Positions 27,145 through 35,677 of a stretch of DNA of 55,552 nt are shown piece after piece (the first letter of the stretch is position 1; each line of letters starts with the position of its first letter). This stretch comes from Rubritalea profundi. GTDB taxonomy: Bacteria; Verrucomicrobiota; Verrucomicrobiia; Verrucomicrobiales; Akkermansiaceae. The notes under the pieces were generated by a model, which searched no databases, was not told the origin of the DNA, and saw only the letters and a program-made list of their open reading frames with translations. The stretch lies in contig NZ_MQWA01000001.1 of assembly GCF_002954445.1 (NCBI RefSeq), positions 2,755,737 through 2,811,288 on the forward strand, given 5' to 3'. The position numbers and the translations under genes are program-made.

Positions 27145-27897
27145 TCAGATGCTGCGTTTAGCCCAGGCCGCAATCAGATCGGCCGCTTGCTCAGCGGCAC
27201 CGGGCTTGAGTAGCAAGTGATCGGTGTTCGTGAGGGAGACGAAGCTCTTTGGATGCTTTGCGGCACTGTAGATTGCTGCAGCATTGTCGATGCCGACGAT
27301 GTCATCAGTGGGTGAGTGCAGGATCAGGAGATCGCGTTTGAGATTACCTATATGGCATGGTTGGCAGTGGTTTTCGACATCGTCGAGGAAGCGTTTGCCG
27401 ATTTTGAAAGGACGGCCAGCGAGACTGATCTCAGCGCTCCCCTTGGTTTTAATTTCGTCTAGATGTTGAGAGAAAAGGTGCTGTACGTGAGTTGGGTCTG
27501 CAGGAGCCCCGACAGTAGCAATCGTTTTCACCGAAGGGAGAAGGTGAGCTGTGGCGAGTACTGCTGCGCCGCCGAGCGAGTGACCAATCAAGATGCTAGG
27601 TGCGGCGAATTTTTCTTCTAGATAGTTAGCCGCTGCGACGAGGTCTTGCGTGTTGGTGAGGAAGGAGGTCTCCGCGAAATCTCCTTCACTTCTACCGAGT
27701 CCCGTGAAGTCAAAGCGCAGAGTGGCGATGCCTTGCTTTGCTAGAGCATTAGTGATGCGTGTGGCTCCACGGCTGGATTGACCACAGGTGAAGCAGTGCG
27801 CAAAAATGGCGTATGCTCGAGGTGTCTCGGCGGGTAACTCTAGAGTTGCTTATAGCGAGTTGCCTTGCTGATTGGTGAAACTGAGAGTCTTTCTACG
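27145..27897 (-). pseudogene. Alpha/beta hydrolase of the OsmC-partner type, with an in-frame TAA and no start codon
   Basis: The 3' part encodes the hydrolase core: RAYAIFAHCFTCGQSSRGAT, LRFDFTGLGRSEGDFAE, nucleophile elbow LIGHSLGGAAVL, VGAPADPTHVQHLF, HSPTDDIVGIDNAA and FVSLTNTDHLLL (His). This matches proteins found alone or fused to OsmC. The conserved N-terminus is also readable upstream (KTLSFTNQQGNSL), but a TAA at 27850-27852 interrupts it before ATLELPAETPRAY. The family has an ordinary residue at this position. No ATG, GTG or TTG follows the stop before the TTG at 27591, which lies inside the core. The catalytic residues are all intact, so this is a young lesion or a one-base error. 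Confidence 0.8.
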
Positions 27898-27902
27898 AGG
27901 TG

Positions 27903-28802
27903 TTATAGCTTGGCTAGCTGAGCTTCGAGTTTTTGATGTACATTGAGCTGCGTCCAAAGTGGAGTGAGCTCTTCGCTCCAGCCGTTAGCCGCTGTCAGGA
28001 TAATGGCGATGATGATTGCTCTAGCGGCGTTGTCACCGCCAGCGAGCGCGTTCTCGTTTAGAGCTTGACTGAGATCTGTTGGGTTTCTGAGAAGATAGAA
28101 AAGTGTCAGCGGGAATGCCTCTGGGTGCTGGCAGGTTAGGCCGAAGTTAGCTGCGACTTTGAGGTGCTCTGTTGAGTCGAGAGCAGCTTTAGCTTTTTCT
28201 AAATAGGCCGATGCGTCGAGGTGAGCGTAGTTGTGCTGCGCTGCGAACTCTAGCGCCTCGCTGAGGCTGGAGCCATTGAGGAGGAGCAGAGTGACGCGAG
28301 CAAAATACTCAGCGCTGTCCACAGTCTCAGGATCGCTGTGAGAAAATTTCACGTGCTGGCGAACTGCTGCAATACTCGCAGCTTGATCCGCAGTATCTAA
28401 AAATGCGATGAGTGAAAGAGCGAGTGCTGCGCCAGCTGAGTCGTTCGCCACGGAAGCGGGCGAGGTCTCAGGAGAATTGAGGTGATCGATGGTTTGCTGA
28501 GTTGCTCCATCGACGTAGCTCTCAGTATTGTTCCAGAACTCTAGCCAAGTGTGCTTGTAGAGTGAGTGACTCCATTTTCCGCTCAGCGCATGTGTATTGA
28601 GGATGAGAGTTAGAACGTCACCGTAGTGAGTAAAATCACCAGCAGTTTTCCCTGGATGATACTTGGTGGCTGGCGCCGCTAGTGTAAACACTCCATCAGC
28701 AAACTTACGCGCAAGCGCCGATTGATTGTAAACCCAATGTGGGCCGAGATTGAGCGAATCAGCGACCAGCGCTGCCTTTAAAAGATTTGGGTGGTGGATC
28801 AT
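27903..28802 (-). CDS. ADP-ribosylglycohydrolase family protein
   Basis: 299 residues, all-helical. N-terminus MIHHPNLLKAALVADSLNLG with GPHWVYN stands where the family has GDALGxPxE. The C-terminal metal-site region AGGDNAARAIIIAIILTAAN corresponds to GGDTDTxAxxxGxxxGAxxG. The family removes ADP-ribose from proteins or dinitrogenase reductase, but several acidic metal ligands of canonical members (TDD near the N-terminus) are replaced here (GDFTHYGD). The enzymatic activity is therefore uncertain. ATG 28802 was chosen over a start 24 codons upstream that would overlap aguA. 19 bases after aguA, so probably one transcript. Confidence 0.75.
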   Translation of the reverse strand: MIHHPNLLKAALVADSLNLGPHWVYNQSALARKFADGVFTLAAPATKYHPGKTAGDFTHYGDVLTLILNTHALSGKWSHSLYKHTWLEFWNNTESYVDGATQQTIDHLNSPETSPASVANDSAGAALALSLIAFLDTADQAASIAAVRQHVKFSHSDPETVDSAEYFARVTLLLLNGSSLSEALEFAAQHNYAHLDASAYLEKAKAALDSTEHLKVAANFGLTCQHPEAFPLTLFYLLRNPTDLSQALNENALAGGDNAARAIIIAIILTAANGWSEELTPLWTQLNVHQKLEAQLAKL

Positions 28803-28821
28803 GGAGTTATATTTATGTGAG

Positions 28822-29880
28822 TTACTCGACTTCGGGGATACTCGGTTGTTGTTGGGAGATACAATGCATTGCACCGCCTTCCCAGACTATGTCGCGGCAA
28901 TCGATTCCAGCAACTAATCTATCAGGAAAACATTCGCGAAGGATTCCTAGAGCGTGGTCGTCATTTTTAGCTTGCGCGAAAGTGGGGACAAGGACGGCGT
29001 CATTGAGGATGAGGAAATTGGCGTAACTTGCTGGTAGCTGATCGAGCCTCCAGTTTTCTGCGATCAGTGGATCGGGCATTGTTAGTTCGACTGTTTCTAC
29101 TCTGGAGCCACTGACAGTGCGTAGATCTTGCAGTATCTCTAAGTTACGCTGGAGTATCTTATAGTTCGGTTCTTGGCTGTTTTTTTCTACAACACTGACA
29201 ATGGCGTCTTCTTTGACAAAGCGCGTGAGATCATCGATATGGCCGTCTGTGTCGTCTCCTTCAATTCCTGAAGGTAGCCAAAAAATGTCGCTGACTCCAA
29301 GAGCCTTGCGAAGCTCGGTTTCCACATCAGACTTCGACCACTCAGGATTCCTGTTAGTATTGAGAGCGACAGCCCCCGTGGTGATGAGAGTTCCAGCTCC
29401 GTTGCCTTCTATGGCTCCGCCTTCGAAGAAAAGTGGTGAGCGATAATGTTCGGCTTTGGTCGCGGTAGCCATCTGAGCCGCGACAGCATCGTCGAGGTCC
29501 CATGGTGGAAACTTTCCGCCCCAGGCATTGAAGTTCCAATCGACGGCTCTGAGCTTATGAGTATTTTTGTTGATGACAAAGGTAGCTCCGTGATCTCGGC
29601 ACCAGACATCATTGGTGGCATGGTTGTGGAGAGTGATGTTACTTAGTTCGCAGTTAGAAGCTGCTAGGGTCTTTAAAATCCCTTTGTGTAACGACTCGTG
29701 AGCATTGATAGAAACCTGCTGAAATCGCGCAGCTATAGTGATGATGTGAGCAAACTGATGCTGAATCTGCGCAAGTTTTTCTGCCGGCCAAGTGTCTGAC
29801 CTGTGCGGCCATGAGAACCACACATGATCTTGTTTCTCCCATTCCGCTGGCCAGTGGAGGTGTTCGATTTGTGGGCTCAT
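28822..29880 (-). CDS. aguA: Agmatine deiminase
   Basis: Hydrolyses agmatine to N-carbamoylputrescine and ammonia. 352 residues of the PAD/AguA fold: HVWFSWPHRSDTW near the start, NDVWCRDHGATFV, FFEGGAIEGNGAGTLITT, GIEGDDTDGHIDD (catalytic Asp and His) and the nucleophilic cysteine in WEGGAMHCISQQQPSIP. The start MSPQIEHLHWPAEW is the family N-terminus. The preceding gene, aguB, ends only 6 bases upstream, and the two enzymes act in sequence. Confidence 0.94.
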   Translation of the reverse strand: MSPQIEHLHWPAEWEKQDHVWFSWPHRSDTWPAEKLAQIQHQFAHIITIAARFQQVSINAHESLHKGILKTLAASNCELSNITLHNHATNDVWCRDHGATFVINKNTHKLRAVDWNFNAWGGKFPPWDLDDAVAAQMATATKAEHYRSPLFFEGGAIEGNGAGTLITTGAVALNTNRNPEWSKSDVETELRKALGVSDIFWLPSGIEGDDTDGHIDDLTRFVKEDAIVSVVEKNSQEPNYKILQRNLEILQDLRTVSGSRVETVELTMPDPLIAENWRLDQLPASYANFLILNDAVLVPTFAQAKNDDHALGILRECFPDRLVAGIDCRDIVWEGGAMHCISQQQPSIPEVE

Positions 29881-29886
29881 TTGAAA

Positions 29887-30744
29887 TTAGTCGATGAAGC
29901 GTTCAGTGATCTGGCTGTAGCTGCCGATTCTGCGGTCTCGGAAAAACGGCCAAATCCGGCGATGTTCTTCTAACGCCTCCATGTCGAGGTCGGCTGTGAG
30001 GATTTTCTCTTCTGAGATCGGTGCCTTAGCGATGACTTGTCCATAGTGGTTTGAGACGAAGGACTGTCCCCAGAATTCTGTGTTACCTTCAGTGCTGGTG
30101 CGGTTGATGGCAACGACGTAGCAACTGTTAGCAACAGCATGACCACACTGGACAGCTTGCCAGGCGTTGTGTTGGGCTTCGCCTAGTTCGGCCTTTTCTT
30201 CAGGGAGCCATCCAATAGCGGTTGGGTAAATGAGGATTTCAGCCCCCTTGAGGGCGGTGAGTCTGGCGGCTTCTGGGTACCATTGGTCCCAGCAAATCAA
30301 GACTCCTATTTTTCCAAACTGGGTGTCGAATGCCTTGTATCCAGTGTCGCCTGGGGTGAAGTAGAACTTCTCTTCAAATCCCGGGTCTTGAGGGATGTGC
30401 ATTTTCCGATAATGGCCGAGGTAGGAGCCATCGGCGTCGATCACCCATGCAGTATTGTGATAGAGACCCGTCGCTCGCTTTTCGAAACCACTGGCGACAA
30501 TGACCACCCCTAGTTCTTTGGCTAGGGCTTGGTGGCTCTCAGTGAGAGGTCCAGGCAATTTGTCTGCTAGATCAAAGTTGCTGGTGTCCTGAGTGGTGCA
30601 AAAGTACTCGGTGGTAAAGAGTTCTTGGGTGCAGATGATTTGTGCACCCTCAGAGGCAGCCTGACGAATGGCTGCTTCGGTTTTACGAATATTTTTCTCA
30701 GGCTCAGCGAAGGCGGTGAGCTGAAGCAAGGCAATGCGTGGCAT
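29887..30744 (-). CDS. aguB: N-carbamoylputrescine amidase
   Basis: Nitrilase-superfamily enzyme that converts N-carbamoylputrescine to putrescine, CO2 and ammonia. The 285 residues carry the catalytic triad: Glu in ICTQELFTTEYF, Lys in GHYRKMHIPQDPGF and Cys in GVLICWDQWYPEAARL. Other family marks are QHNAWQAVQCGHAVANSCYV and AINRTSTEG. The start MPRIALLQLTAF is standard. First gene of the aguB-aguA-ADP-ribosylglycohydrolase unit. Arginine decarboxylase, which would make agmatine, is not in the window. Confidence 0.95.
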   Translation of the reverse strand: MPRIALLQLTAFAEPEKNIRKTEAAIRQAASEGAQIICTQELFTTEYFCTTQDTSNFDLADKLPGPLTESHQALAKELGVVIVASGFEKRATGLYHNTAWVIDADGSYLGHYRKMHIPQDPGFEEKFYFTPGDTGYKAFDTQFGKIGVLICWDQWYPEAARLTALKGAEILIYPTAIGWLPEEKAELGEAQHNAWQAVQCGHAVANSCYVVAINRTSTEGNTEFWGQSFVSNHYGQVIAKAPISEEKILTADLDMEALEEHRRIWPFFRDRRIGSYSQITERFID

Positions 30745-30763
30745 GGTATTTTACAGCGGTGCT

Positions 30764-30796
30764 CTAGTCATTGGTCAAGGGTCAATAGTCAAGGGG
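30764..30796. repeat. 7-nt-period tract upstream of aguB
   Basis: Reads CTAGTCA, TTGGTCA, AGGGTCA, ATAGTCA, AGGGGCT: the trinucleotide TCA recurs exactly every 7 bases four times. Confidence 0.7.
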
Positions 30797-30831
30797 CTCT
30801 GCTGATGAAGCGGAAAGGGACTAGTGGACGC

Positions 30832-31629
30832 TTAGATTTTGAAGTTTGGGCAGTTTTCTAGGAAACTTTTCGGGTTGTCGTAGATGACGCGCTCAATGGT
30901 TGCTTTGTCGTACTGGCGTTTGCCCATTTCTAGTGCTGTTTTGACGACGGCGAGTGGGTCTGAGACGCCCCAGTCGCAGGCTGAGTTCATCCAGATGTTT
31001 TCCATACCAAAGTTTTCGAGGATATCGACGGCGCGGGCTGGAGTGCACTTCGATTCTGGGTAGAGGGTCATTCCCGCCCAAAAACCATTATCTAACACTA
31101 GGCCAGCGGTGTGCTCTTCTACGTGGTCGATCACCACACGTGAGGAATCGACGTTGGCATTTTTTAGAGCATCGATGATCAGCTTTGTCCCTTTGAGTTT
31201 GTCTTCAAGGTGGGGGGTGTGGATGAGAATTGGTTGGTCGTATTTTTTAGCGATTTCAACATGCTCTTCAAAGATCGCGAGTTCGTTCTTGGTGTTCTTG
31301 TTGAGACCAATTTCACCGATGCCTAGTACTGTTGGTCTGTCGATGAACTCAGGGATAAGAGAAAGAACTTCACGGGCAAAGCCGGCGTCTTCTGATTCCT
31401 TTGGGTTGATACAGAGCCAGCAAAAGTGGGGGATGCCAAATTTGGCAGCTCGGGCTGGTTCGTATTCGGTGAGTTGGCGGAAATAGTCGTAAAATCCTTG
31501 GACTGAAGCGCGGTCGTAACCGGCCCAGAATGCGGGCTCGCAAATAGCTTCACAGCCAGCCATTGCCATTTTCTGATAGTCATCCGTGGTGCGGCTGACC
31601 ATATGGCCGTGTGGTTCGATGTATTTCAT
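30832..31629 (-). CDS. TatD-family metal-dependent hydrolase, EboB-like
   Basis: 265 residues from ATG 31629 (MKYIEPHGHMVSRTTDDYQK), which matches the N-terminus of the TatD-like EboB proteins of the eustigmatophyte/bacterial ebo clusters. Metal-site motifs: EPHGHM, GIGEIGLNKNTKNE, PILIHTPHLEDKLKGT, VVIDHVEEHTAGLVLDNGFW and MNSACDWGVSDPLAV. The ORF extends 25 codons upstream, but that part is a heptad tract. In other organisms Ebo proteins are linked to export or prenylation of secondary metabolites. Here none of the other ebo genes is adjacent. A 94-aa gene lies just upstream. Confidence 0.8.
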   Translation of the reverse strand: MKYIEPHGHMVSRTTDDYQKMAMAGCEAICEPAFWAGYDRASVQGFYDYFRQLTEYEPARAAKFGIPHFCWLCINPKESEDAGFAREVLSLIPEFIDRPTVLGIGEIGLNKNTKNELAIFEEHVEIAKKYDQPILIHTPHLEDKLKGTKLIIDALKNANVDSSRVVIDHVEEHTAGLVLDNGFWAGMTLYPESKCTPARAVDILENFGMENIWMNSACDWGVSDPLAVVKTALEMGKRQYDKATIERVIYDNPKSFLENCPNFKI

Positions 31630-31631
31630 TT

Positions 31632-31677
31632 CTATTAAGGAAAAGGGAAAAAGGTGAGAGGATAAAGAGAATAGTAG
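31632..31677. repeat. 7-nt-period purine tract
   Basis: Reads TATTAAG, GAAAAGG, GAAAAAG, GTGAGAG, GATAAAG between the stop of the 94-aa gene and the EboB-like start. Close to the tract at 10386. Confidence 0.6.
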
Positions 31678-31678
31678 A

Positions 31679-31963
31679 CTACTGGCTGTTGATGAGTGAC
31701 TCATCCGGGGCGCCGAAGGCTCCTTGAATGGTGGCGGCCGGGATGGGTGTTTCGCTGTGGTCAGAGAGAGCTAGCAGGACGGCTTCTGCCCGCGATTTGT
31801 CACCGGGGTTCTGCAGAGCCACGAGCGCTTTGTAAAATCCAGCGACGCGAAAGTCTTCTTCTCCTTCGTGACGATCTAAGCGATCGAGATAGGCTGCTAT
31901 TTCTATCAAGTCACGTCGGGCGGGCATGAAGTAGAGATCTAGTATGTCTTTCTTACTGGGCAT
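31679..31963 (-). CDS. Conserved small helical protein upstream of the EboB-like gene
   Basis: 94 residues: MPSKKDILDLYFMPARRDLI, then EIAAYLDRLDRHEGEEDFRV. Mostly helical and charged, with no signal peptide. I do not recognise a named family, but the PARRDLIEIAAYLDR segment looks conserved-protein-like rather than random. It ends 49 bases before the EboB-like start, so the pair is probably co-transcribed. Function unknown. Confidence 0.65.
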   Translation of the reverse strand: MPSKKDILDLYFMPARRDLIEIAAYLDRLDRHEGEEDFRVAGFYKALVALQNPGDKSRAEAVLLALSDHSETPIPAATIQGAFGAPDESLINSQ

Positions 31964-32058
31964 GGCTTTATTCTAGTGCTGATTCTTGTGAATAGCACGG
32001 AAGAATTACATCTTTTCAAGAGGGGGAGCTCAAAGCTTAAAGCTCTAAATAATTGTAC

Positions 32059-32667
32059 TTAGCGTAATCTAACGCTGAGGACGCAGGCCGGTGATTGGAG
32101 TTCTTTGAGGTAGAATGGGTGGTAGTTGCCTTTGCTGACCCAGAGGCCTGAGGAGTTTCCGGCGTTGAGCTGGTAGGCGGTGGTGTAGCGGATATTGCCC
32201 TTTCTACTGATGTGTTGAAGGGCTTTGGCCAGCTGCTGTTGGCTGATGGAGGGAGCGTATCCGATAGCCCATAGGTTCGCTCCATTGTGGAGCAGGAAGG
32301 TGCGTCGAGCGTGGTGCTTGCCATCGAGTCCGGCTGGGTTTCCGGTTTGAGAGAGCAAACAGGGGCCAATGGCTGATCCCGCATTTTTACCAGCAGTGAC
32401 TTTGAGTATGCCTTGTTGGGTGATGAGGGTGAATGTCTGCTCAGGTGAGGGAGTACCTAGGGCCACACCTGCGAGGTGGCTGCGGGTGTGGATGGCTGAT
32501 TCGATGCGCTTTGGTTTGGAATGGAGTTGGGCGGGGTTTTTGTGCGCATCGAAGTGATAAAGATGAAAGGAGAGAGAGCGGCCATCATTGTTCACCGGGG
32601 CATCGAGCTTTTGATATTGTGCCGAGGCGATGGTGATGCTGAGGAGGAAGAAGAGCAGAGCTTTCAT
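32059..32667 (-). CDS. Exported phosphodiester glycosidase-like protein, degenerate paralogue
   Basis: 202 residues with a signal peptide (MKALLFFLLSITIASAQ). The fold matches the NAGPA/phosphodiester glycosidase family of the adjacent gene: IESAIHTRSHLAGVALG, GPCLLSQTGNPAGLDGK and LWAIGYAPSISQQQLAKALQ. At the active-site position the neighbour has NLDGGRSSDLWV whereas this one reads QLNAGNSSGLWV, so the conserved DGG is lost. It is also shorter. Its ATG overlaps the stop of the upstream gene by 4 bases (ATGA), so translation is coupled. Probably a non-catalytic partner or a divergent enzyme. Confidence 0.75.
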   Translation of the reverse strand: MKALLFFLLSITIASAQYQKLDAPVNNDGRSLSFHLYHFDAHKNPAQLHSKPKRIESAIHTRSHLAGVALGTPSPEQTFTLITQQGILKVTAGKNAGSAIGPCLLSQTGNPAGLDGKHHARRTFLLHNGANLWAIGYAPSISQQQLAKALQHISRKGNIRYTTAYQLNAGNSSGLWVSKGNYHPFYLKELQSPACVLSVRLR

Positions 32668-33470
32668 TTCTTAGTGAGTAGGAGGAAGTTTCGAACGGGT
32701 TTATTCCACAGTGCGCGGAATGTCTTGTCGCCGTTCTGAACTGACGGGGAGACCCATAAGTCAGAGGAGCGGCCTCCGTCAAGGTTGATGGCGTGATAGA
32801 TGTTTACGTTGGCTAGGCGCTTTCCTGTCAAGGCTTTGCCAAGTTGCTCGAGTGTGGCACTTTCGGCGTAGCCTATGAGCCAGTGGTAAGAGCCATCGGT
32901 GGCGAGAAATGATCTGGTACGTGGGTTTTTACTGGAGAGTCCAGAGATAGCTGCTTTGCGGTAGCTGAGCATCGGGCCAGTTTGCAATAAATAAGTCGGA
33001 ACTAGTTGGCTGCGGATGCGGCTAAGATCTGATTTCCGAGCGATACCAGATTGCTTGCCGTTGGTGTAAAAAAAGCCAGCACCGAGCGAGGAGTTGTTGA
33101 TCAATCCTCGGGGTTTTCCGTCAGCTATGACGAGGCCGAGTGGTGAGCCATCGGGATTAAAGAATCCTGCATTGATGCAGGCGTGAGCACTTTTGGCTTT
33201 GCCTACACTTGAGGCAGTCGACCATTGGCTGGCTGGGCCAGAGGCTTGGTCGATGACTTGTAGTGCGCAGTTACGGGTGTCAAAGCTGACGAGGTGGAGT
33301 CGCACGCCATTGCTGGTGACCTTGTGGTAGCTAGGCTGGAGTAGTGGCTGGTTGTCTTCCTCGTCAATGACTAGTGCCTTTGGTGCTGCGTGAATACTGG
33401 CTGATAGAGCCAAGCTAATGGCTGCAGCTATCAGCGGGTGCTGACGACTCACTGAATGTAATATCCTGTC
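32664..33470 (-). CDS. Exported phosphodiester glycosidase family protein
   Basis: NAGPA-domain protein with ACINAGFFNPDGSPLGLVIA, GLINNSSLGAGFFYTNGK, QTGPMLSYRKAA and the active-site segment INLDGGRSSDLWVS. A signal-like segment precedes it (HPLIAAAISLALSASIHA). The reading frame extends into the methyltransferase gene upstream. A TTG at 33470, 13 bases after that gene's stop, is the most economical start, with a GTG at 33452 as alternative; neither has a clear Shine-Dalgarno sequence. The family includes the enzyme that uncovers mannose-6-phosphate and bacterial exopolysaccharide-linked proteins. Substrate unknown; acts outside the cytoplasm. Confidence 0.8.
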   Translation of the reverse strand, partial: DRILHSVSRQHPLIAAAISLALSASIHAAPKALVIDEEDNQPLLQPSYHKVTSNGVRLHLVSFDTRNCALQVIDQASGPASQWSTASSVGKAKSAHACINAGFFNPDGSPLGLVIADGKPRGLINNSSLGAGFFYTNGKQSGIARKSDLSRIRSQLVPTYLLQTGPMLSYRKAAISGLSSKNPRTRSFLATDGSYHWLIGYAESATLEQLGKALTGKRLANVNIYHAINLDGGRSSDLWVSPSVQNGDKTFRALWNKPVRNFLLLTKK

Positions 33471-33483
33471 CAAGATGTAAGAG

Positions 33484-34407
33484 CTAGGTGTTTGGCTTGC
33501 GCGCGGTGGCGAGCAATGTCTGGAAATGTGGTGGCTCATCTTCTTTGTCGACGATGGCAGTTTCCACGTTCTCGAATCCACTATCCTCTAACATCGAGGT
33601 GATAGAAAGCTCAGAAAATCCTAGCCAGGTGTCGAAGTACATTTCACGCGCTTGCTCGAAGTTGTGTTGGAGTAGATCGAGGACGACTAAGGTGCCTCCA
33701 GGCTGGAGGATTTCGAAAGCCTTTTGCAGTGCGCGCTCAGGGTGCTCAGCGTGGTGCAGGGCTTGGGAGAAAATCGCGAGATCGACTGAGCTGGGGTCGA
33801 TCGGTGGGTTCTCGATGTCGCCGAGTCGGTATTCTAGATTGGGTAATTTGTGGTCTTTGGCGAGCTGTTGGCCGAACTCGACCATCTTTTGCGAGTTGTC
33901 GACGGCGATGACCTTCTTTGCTCGTTGGGCGAGGAGCTGGGAAAGTGTGCCTTCGCCAGCACCGAGATCCGCGACAACATCGTAGTTGAGGATTTTGAGG
34001 AATGCTTCTGCCAGTCCTTTCCATGATCGACCAGGAACGTATTGGCGGCCGAATTTGCCCGCGAGTTCGTCAAAGTAGGTGCGAGCTCGATCCTTGCGTT
34101 TGCGCAGCGTGAGACGAAGAGCGGCGCGGTCAGTGGGGATTTCAGGGATTTCCTCAGCGGCTTGGCGGGCGACCTGAATCAAGGAATCCGGAGCGCTGGA
34201 CGAATACAGGTTGTTCTTTCCAACGCGTCGGTCGCTGACGAGACTTTCCTTCTTTAGCTGAGAAAGCTGAGTGGAGATCCTGCTTTGGCCCATGCCTAAA
34301 ATAGATTGCAGCTCAGCCACACTAAGTTCCTCAGATTCCAACAAAATAAGCAAACGCAGACGGGTGGGATCGGAAATGAGTTTTAGAGAATTTAAAATTG
34401 ACGGCAT
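33484..34407 (-). CDS. ArsR-family regulator fused to a SAM-dependent methyltransferase
   Basis: 307 residues. The N-terminal ~90 residues are an ArsR winged helix (LKLISDPTRLRLLILLESEE, then LSVAELQSILGMGQSRISTQ). The rest is a class I methyltransferase with the SAM motif VVADLGAGEGTLSQLLAQ, acidic VIAVDNSQKM, LGDIENPPI and LVVLDLLQHN. It faces away from metK-ahcY across a 64-base gap. In proteobacteria ArsR-type SahR proteins control SAM-cycle genes, so this fusion is a plausible sensor of SAM or SAH that represses metK and itself; that is inference. ATG 34407 is the family-like start; a longer ORF would run into the shared promoter region. Confidence 0.88.
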   Translation of the reverse strand: MPSILNSLKLISDPTRLRLLILLESEELSVAELQSILGMGQSRISTQLSQLKKESLVSDRRVGKNNLYSSSAPDSLIQVARQAAEEIPEIPTDRAALRLTLRKRKDRARTYFDELAGKFGRQYVPGRSWKGLAEAFLKILNYDVVADLGAGEGTLSQLLAQRAKKVIAVDNSQKMVEFGQQLAKDHKLPNLEYRLGDIENPPIDPSSVDLAIFSQALHHAEHPERALQKAFEILQPGGTLVVLDLLQHNFEQAREMYFDTWLGFSELSITSMLEDSGFENVETAIVDKEDEPPHFQTLLATARKPNT

Positions 34408-34439
34408 TAGGATCTGGGTTATAGCTACACATATCAACG

Positions 34440-34454
34440 CATCAAGATTTGATG
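34440..34454. promoter_or_regulatory. Candidate operator between the ArsR-methyltransferase gene and metK
   Basis: Inverted repeat CATCAA-GAT-TTGATG in the middle of the 64-base divergent gap, with a further ATATCAACG half-like sequence just upstream (34431). Size and symmetry fit an ArsR dimer. A TATAAT at 34464-34469 lies too close to the metK ATG (34472) to be its ordinary -10 unless the mRNA is leaderless. Binding is not shown. Confidence 0.5.
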
Positions 34455-34471
34455 ATGCAACTCTATAATTC

Positions 34472-35644
34472 ATGAATCAATCCTACATTTTCTCTTCGGA
34501 GTCCGTAACTGAAGGCCATCCTGATAAAATCAGTGATACTATCAGTGACTACATCGTGGACCGCTGTCTCGAGCAGGATCCTAATAGCCGCGTGGCGTGT
34601 GAAACTCTGGTGAAGGACAATATGGTTGTGCTCGCTGGTGAGATCCGCACGGATGCAAAATTCAACTACCAGACAGCAGTTTACGAAGCTATCAAGGAGA
34701 TCGGATACACCCACGATGACTGCGATTTCCATGCTGAAAAATTTGTATTCATCAACGCGCTAGGCCAACAGTCTACTGACATCGCACAAGGTGTGGATGA
34801 TGTGGAAGCTGAAGGTAAGGATCACGATGAACAGGGTGCTGGAGATCAGGGCCTCATGTTTGGTTACGCTTCTAATGAAACAAAGGAGCTGATGCCAGCT
34901 CCGATCATTTACAGCCACCGACTCGCGCAAGAAGTGACACGTATCCGCAAGGCTGGCGAACTAGCTTGGCTCCGCCCAGATGCTAAAACTCAGGTTTCTT
35001 GCCGCTATGTTGATGGCAAAGTGACTGAGATTACAGCTGTAGTGATTTCCACTATGCACGCAGACGGTATCAGCCACGCAGAGATCGTCGAAGCGATGAC
35101 TGAAAAGGTAATCAAGAAGGTGCTTCCACAAGAACTCATCTCAGAAAATACTGAACTACTCATCAACCCAACTGGTAACTTCGTTATCGGTGGACCCGTT
35201 GGTGATTGTGGTCTTACTGGCCGTAAGATTATTGTAGATACCTACGGTGGCATGGGCCGCCACGGTGGTGGTGCTTTCTCTGGTAAAGATCCATCAAAGG
35301 TGGACCGCTCAGCAGCCTACATGTGCCGTTGGGTTGCTAAGAATATCGTGGCCGCTGAGTTGGCTGATAAGTGTGAAATCCAGGTGGCTTACGCGATCGG
35401 ACACCCGCACCCAGTAAGTATCAGCATCGATTGCTTTGAAACTAACAAAGTTGATGAAGACGCCATCATCGCAGCTGTGAATGAAGTGTTTTCCTTCAAG
35501 CCTGCTGACATCGTATCTCAGCTCAACCTACTGCGCCCAATCTACAGCAGAACAACGAACTACGGTCACTTCGGCCGTGAAAACGCAGACCTTCCTTGGG
35601 AAGAGACTGACAAAGTCGATGCCCTCAAAGCTGCAATTAAATAA
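34472..35644 (+). CDS. metK: S-adenosylmethionine synthetase
   Basis: Makes SAM from methionine and ATP; cytosolic tetramer. 390 residues with all hallmark segments: [76 protein letters not shown] and [20 protein letters not shown]. The start [12 protein letters not shown] fits the family. There is no Shine-Dalgarno sequence in the few bases between the candidate operator and the ATG. ahcY follows after 33 bases, so SAM production and SAH removal are co-transcribed. Confidence 0.97.
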   Translation: MNQSYIFSSESVTEGHPDKISDTISDYIVDRCLEQDPNSRVACETLVKDNMVVLAGEIRTDAKFNYQTAVYEAIKEIGYTHDDCDFHAEKFVFINALGQQSTDIAQGVDDVEAEGKDHDEQGAGDQGLMFGYASNETKELMPAPIIYSHRLAQEVTRIRKAGELAWLRPDAKTQVSCRYVDGKVTEITAVVISTMHADGISHAEIVEAMTEKVIKKVLPQELISENTELLINPTGNFVIGGPVGDCGLTGRKIIVDTYGGMGRHGGGAFSGKDPSKVDRSAAYMCRWVAKNIVAAELADKCEIQVAYAIGHPHPVSISIDCFETNKVDEDAIIAAVNEVFSFKPADIVSQLNLLRPIYSRTTNYGHFGRENADLPWEETDKVDALKAAIK

Positions 35645-35677
35645 CTCATTCTAACACTCACAAAAACTAAAACTATT

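Noticed and set aside
34464-34469. TATAAT as -10 box of metK
   Set aside because: It ends 3 bases before the metK ATG, so transcription would begin inside the gene; it may be chance or serve a leaderless message, which I cannot support.
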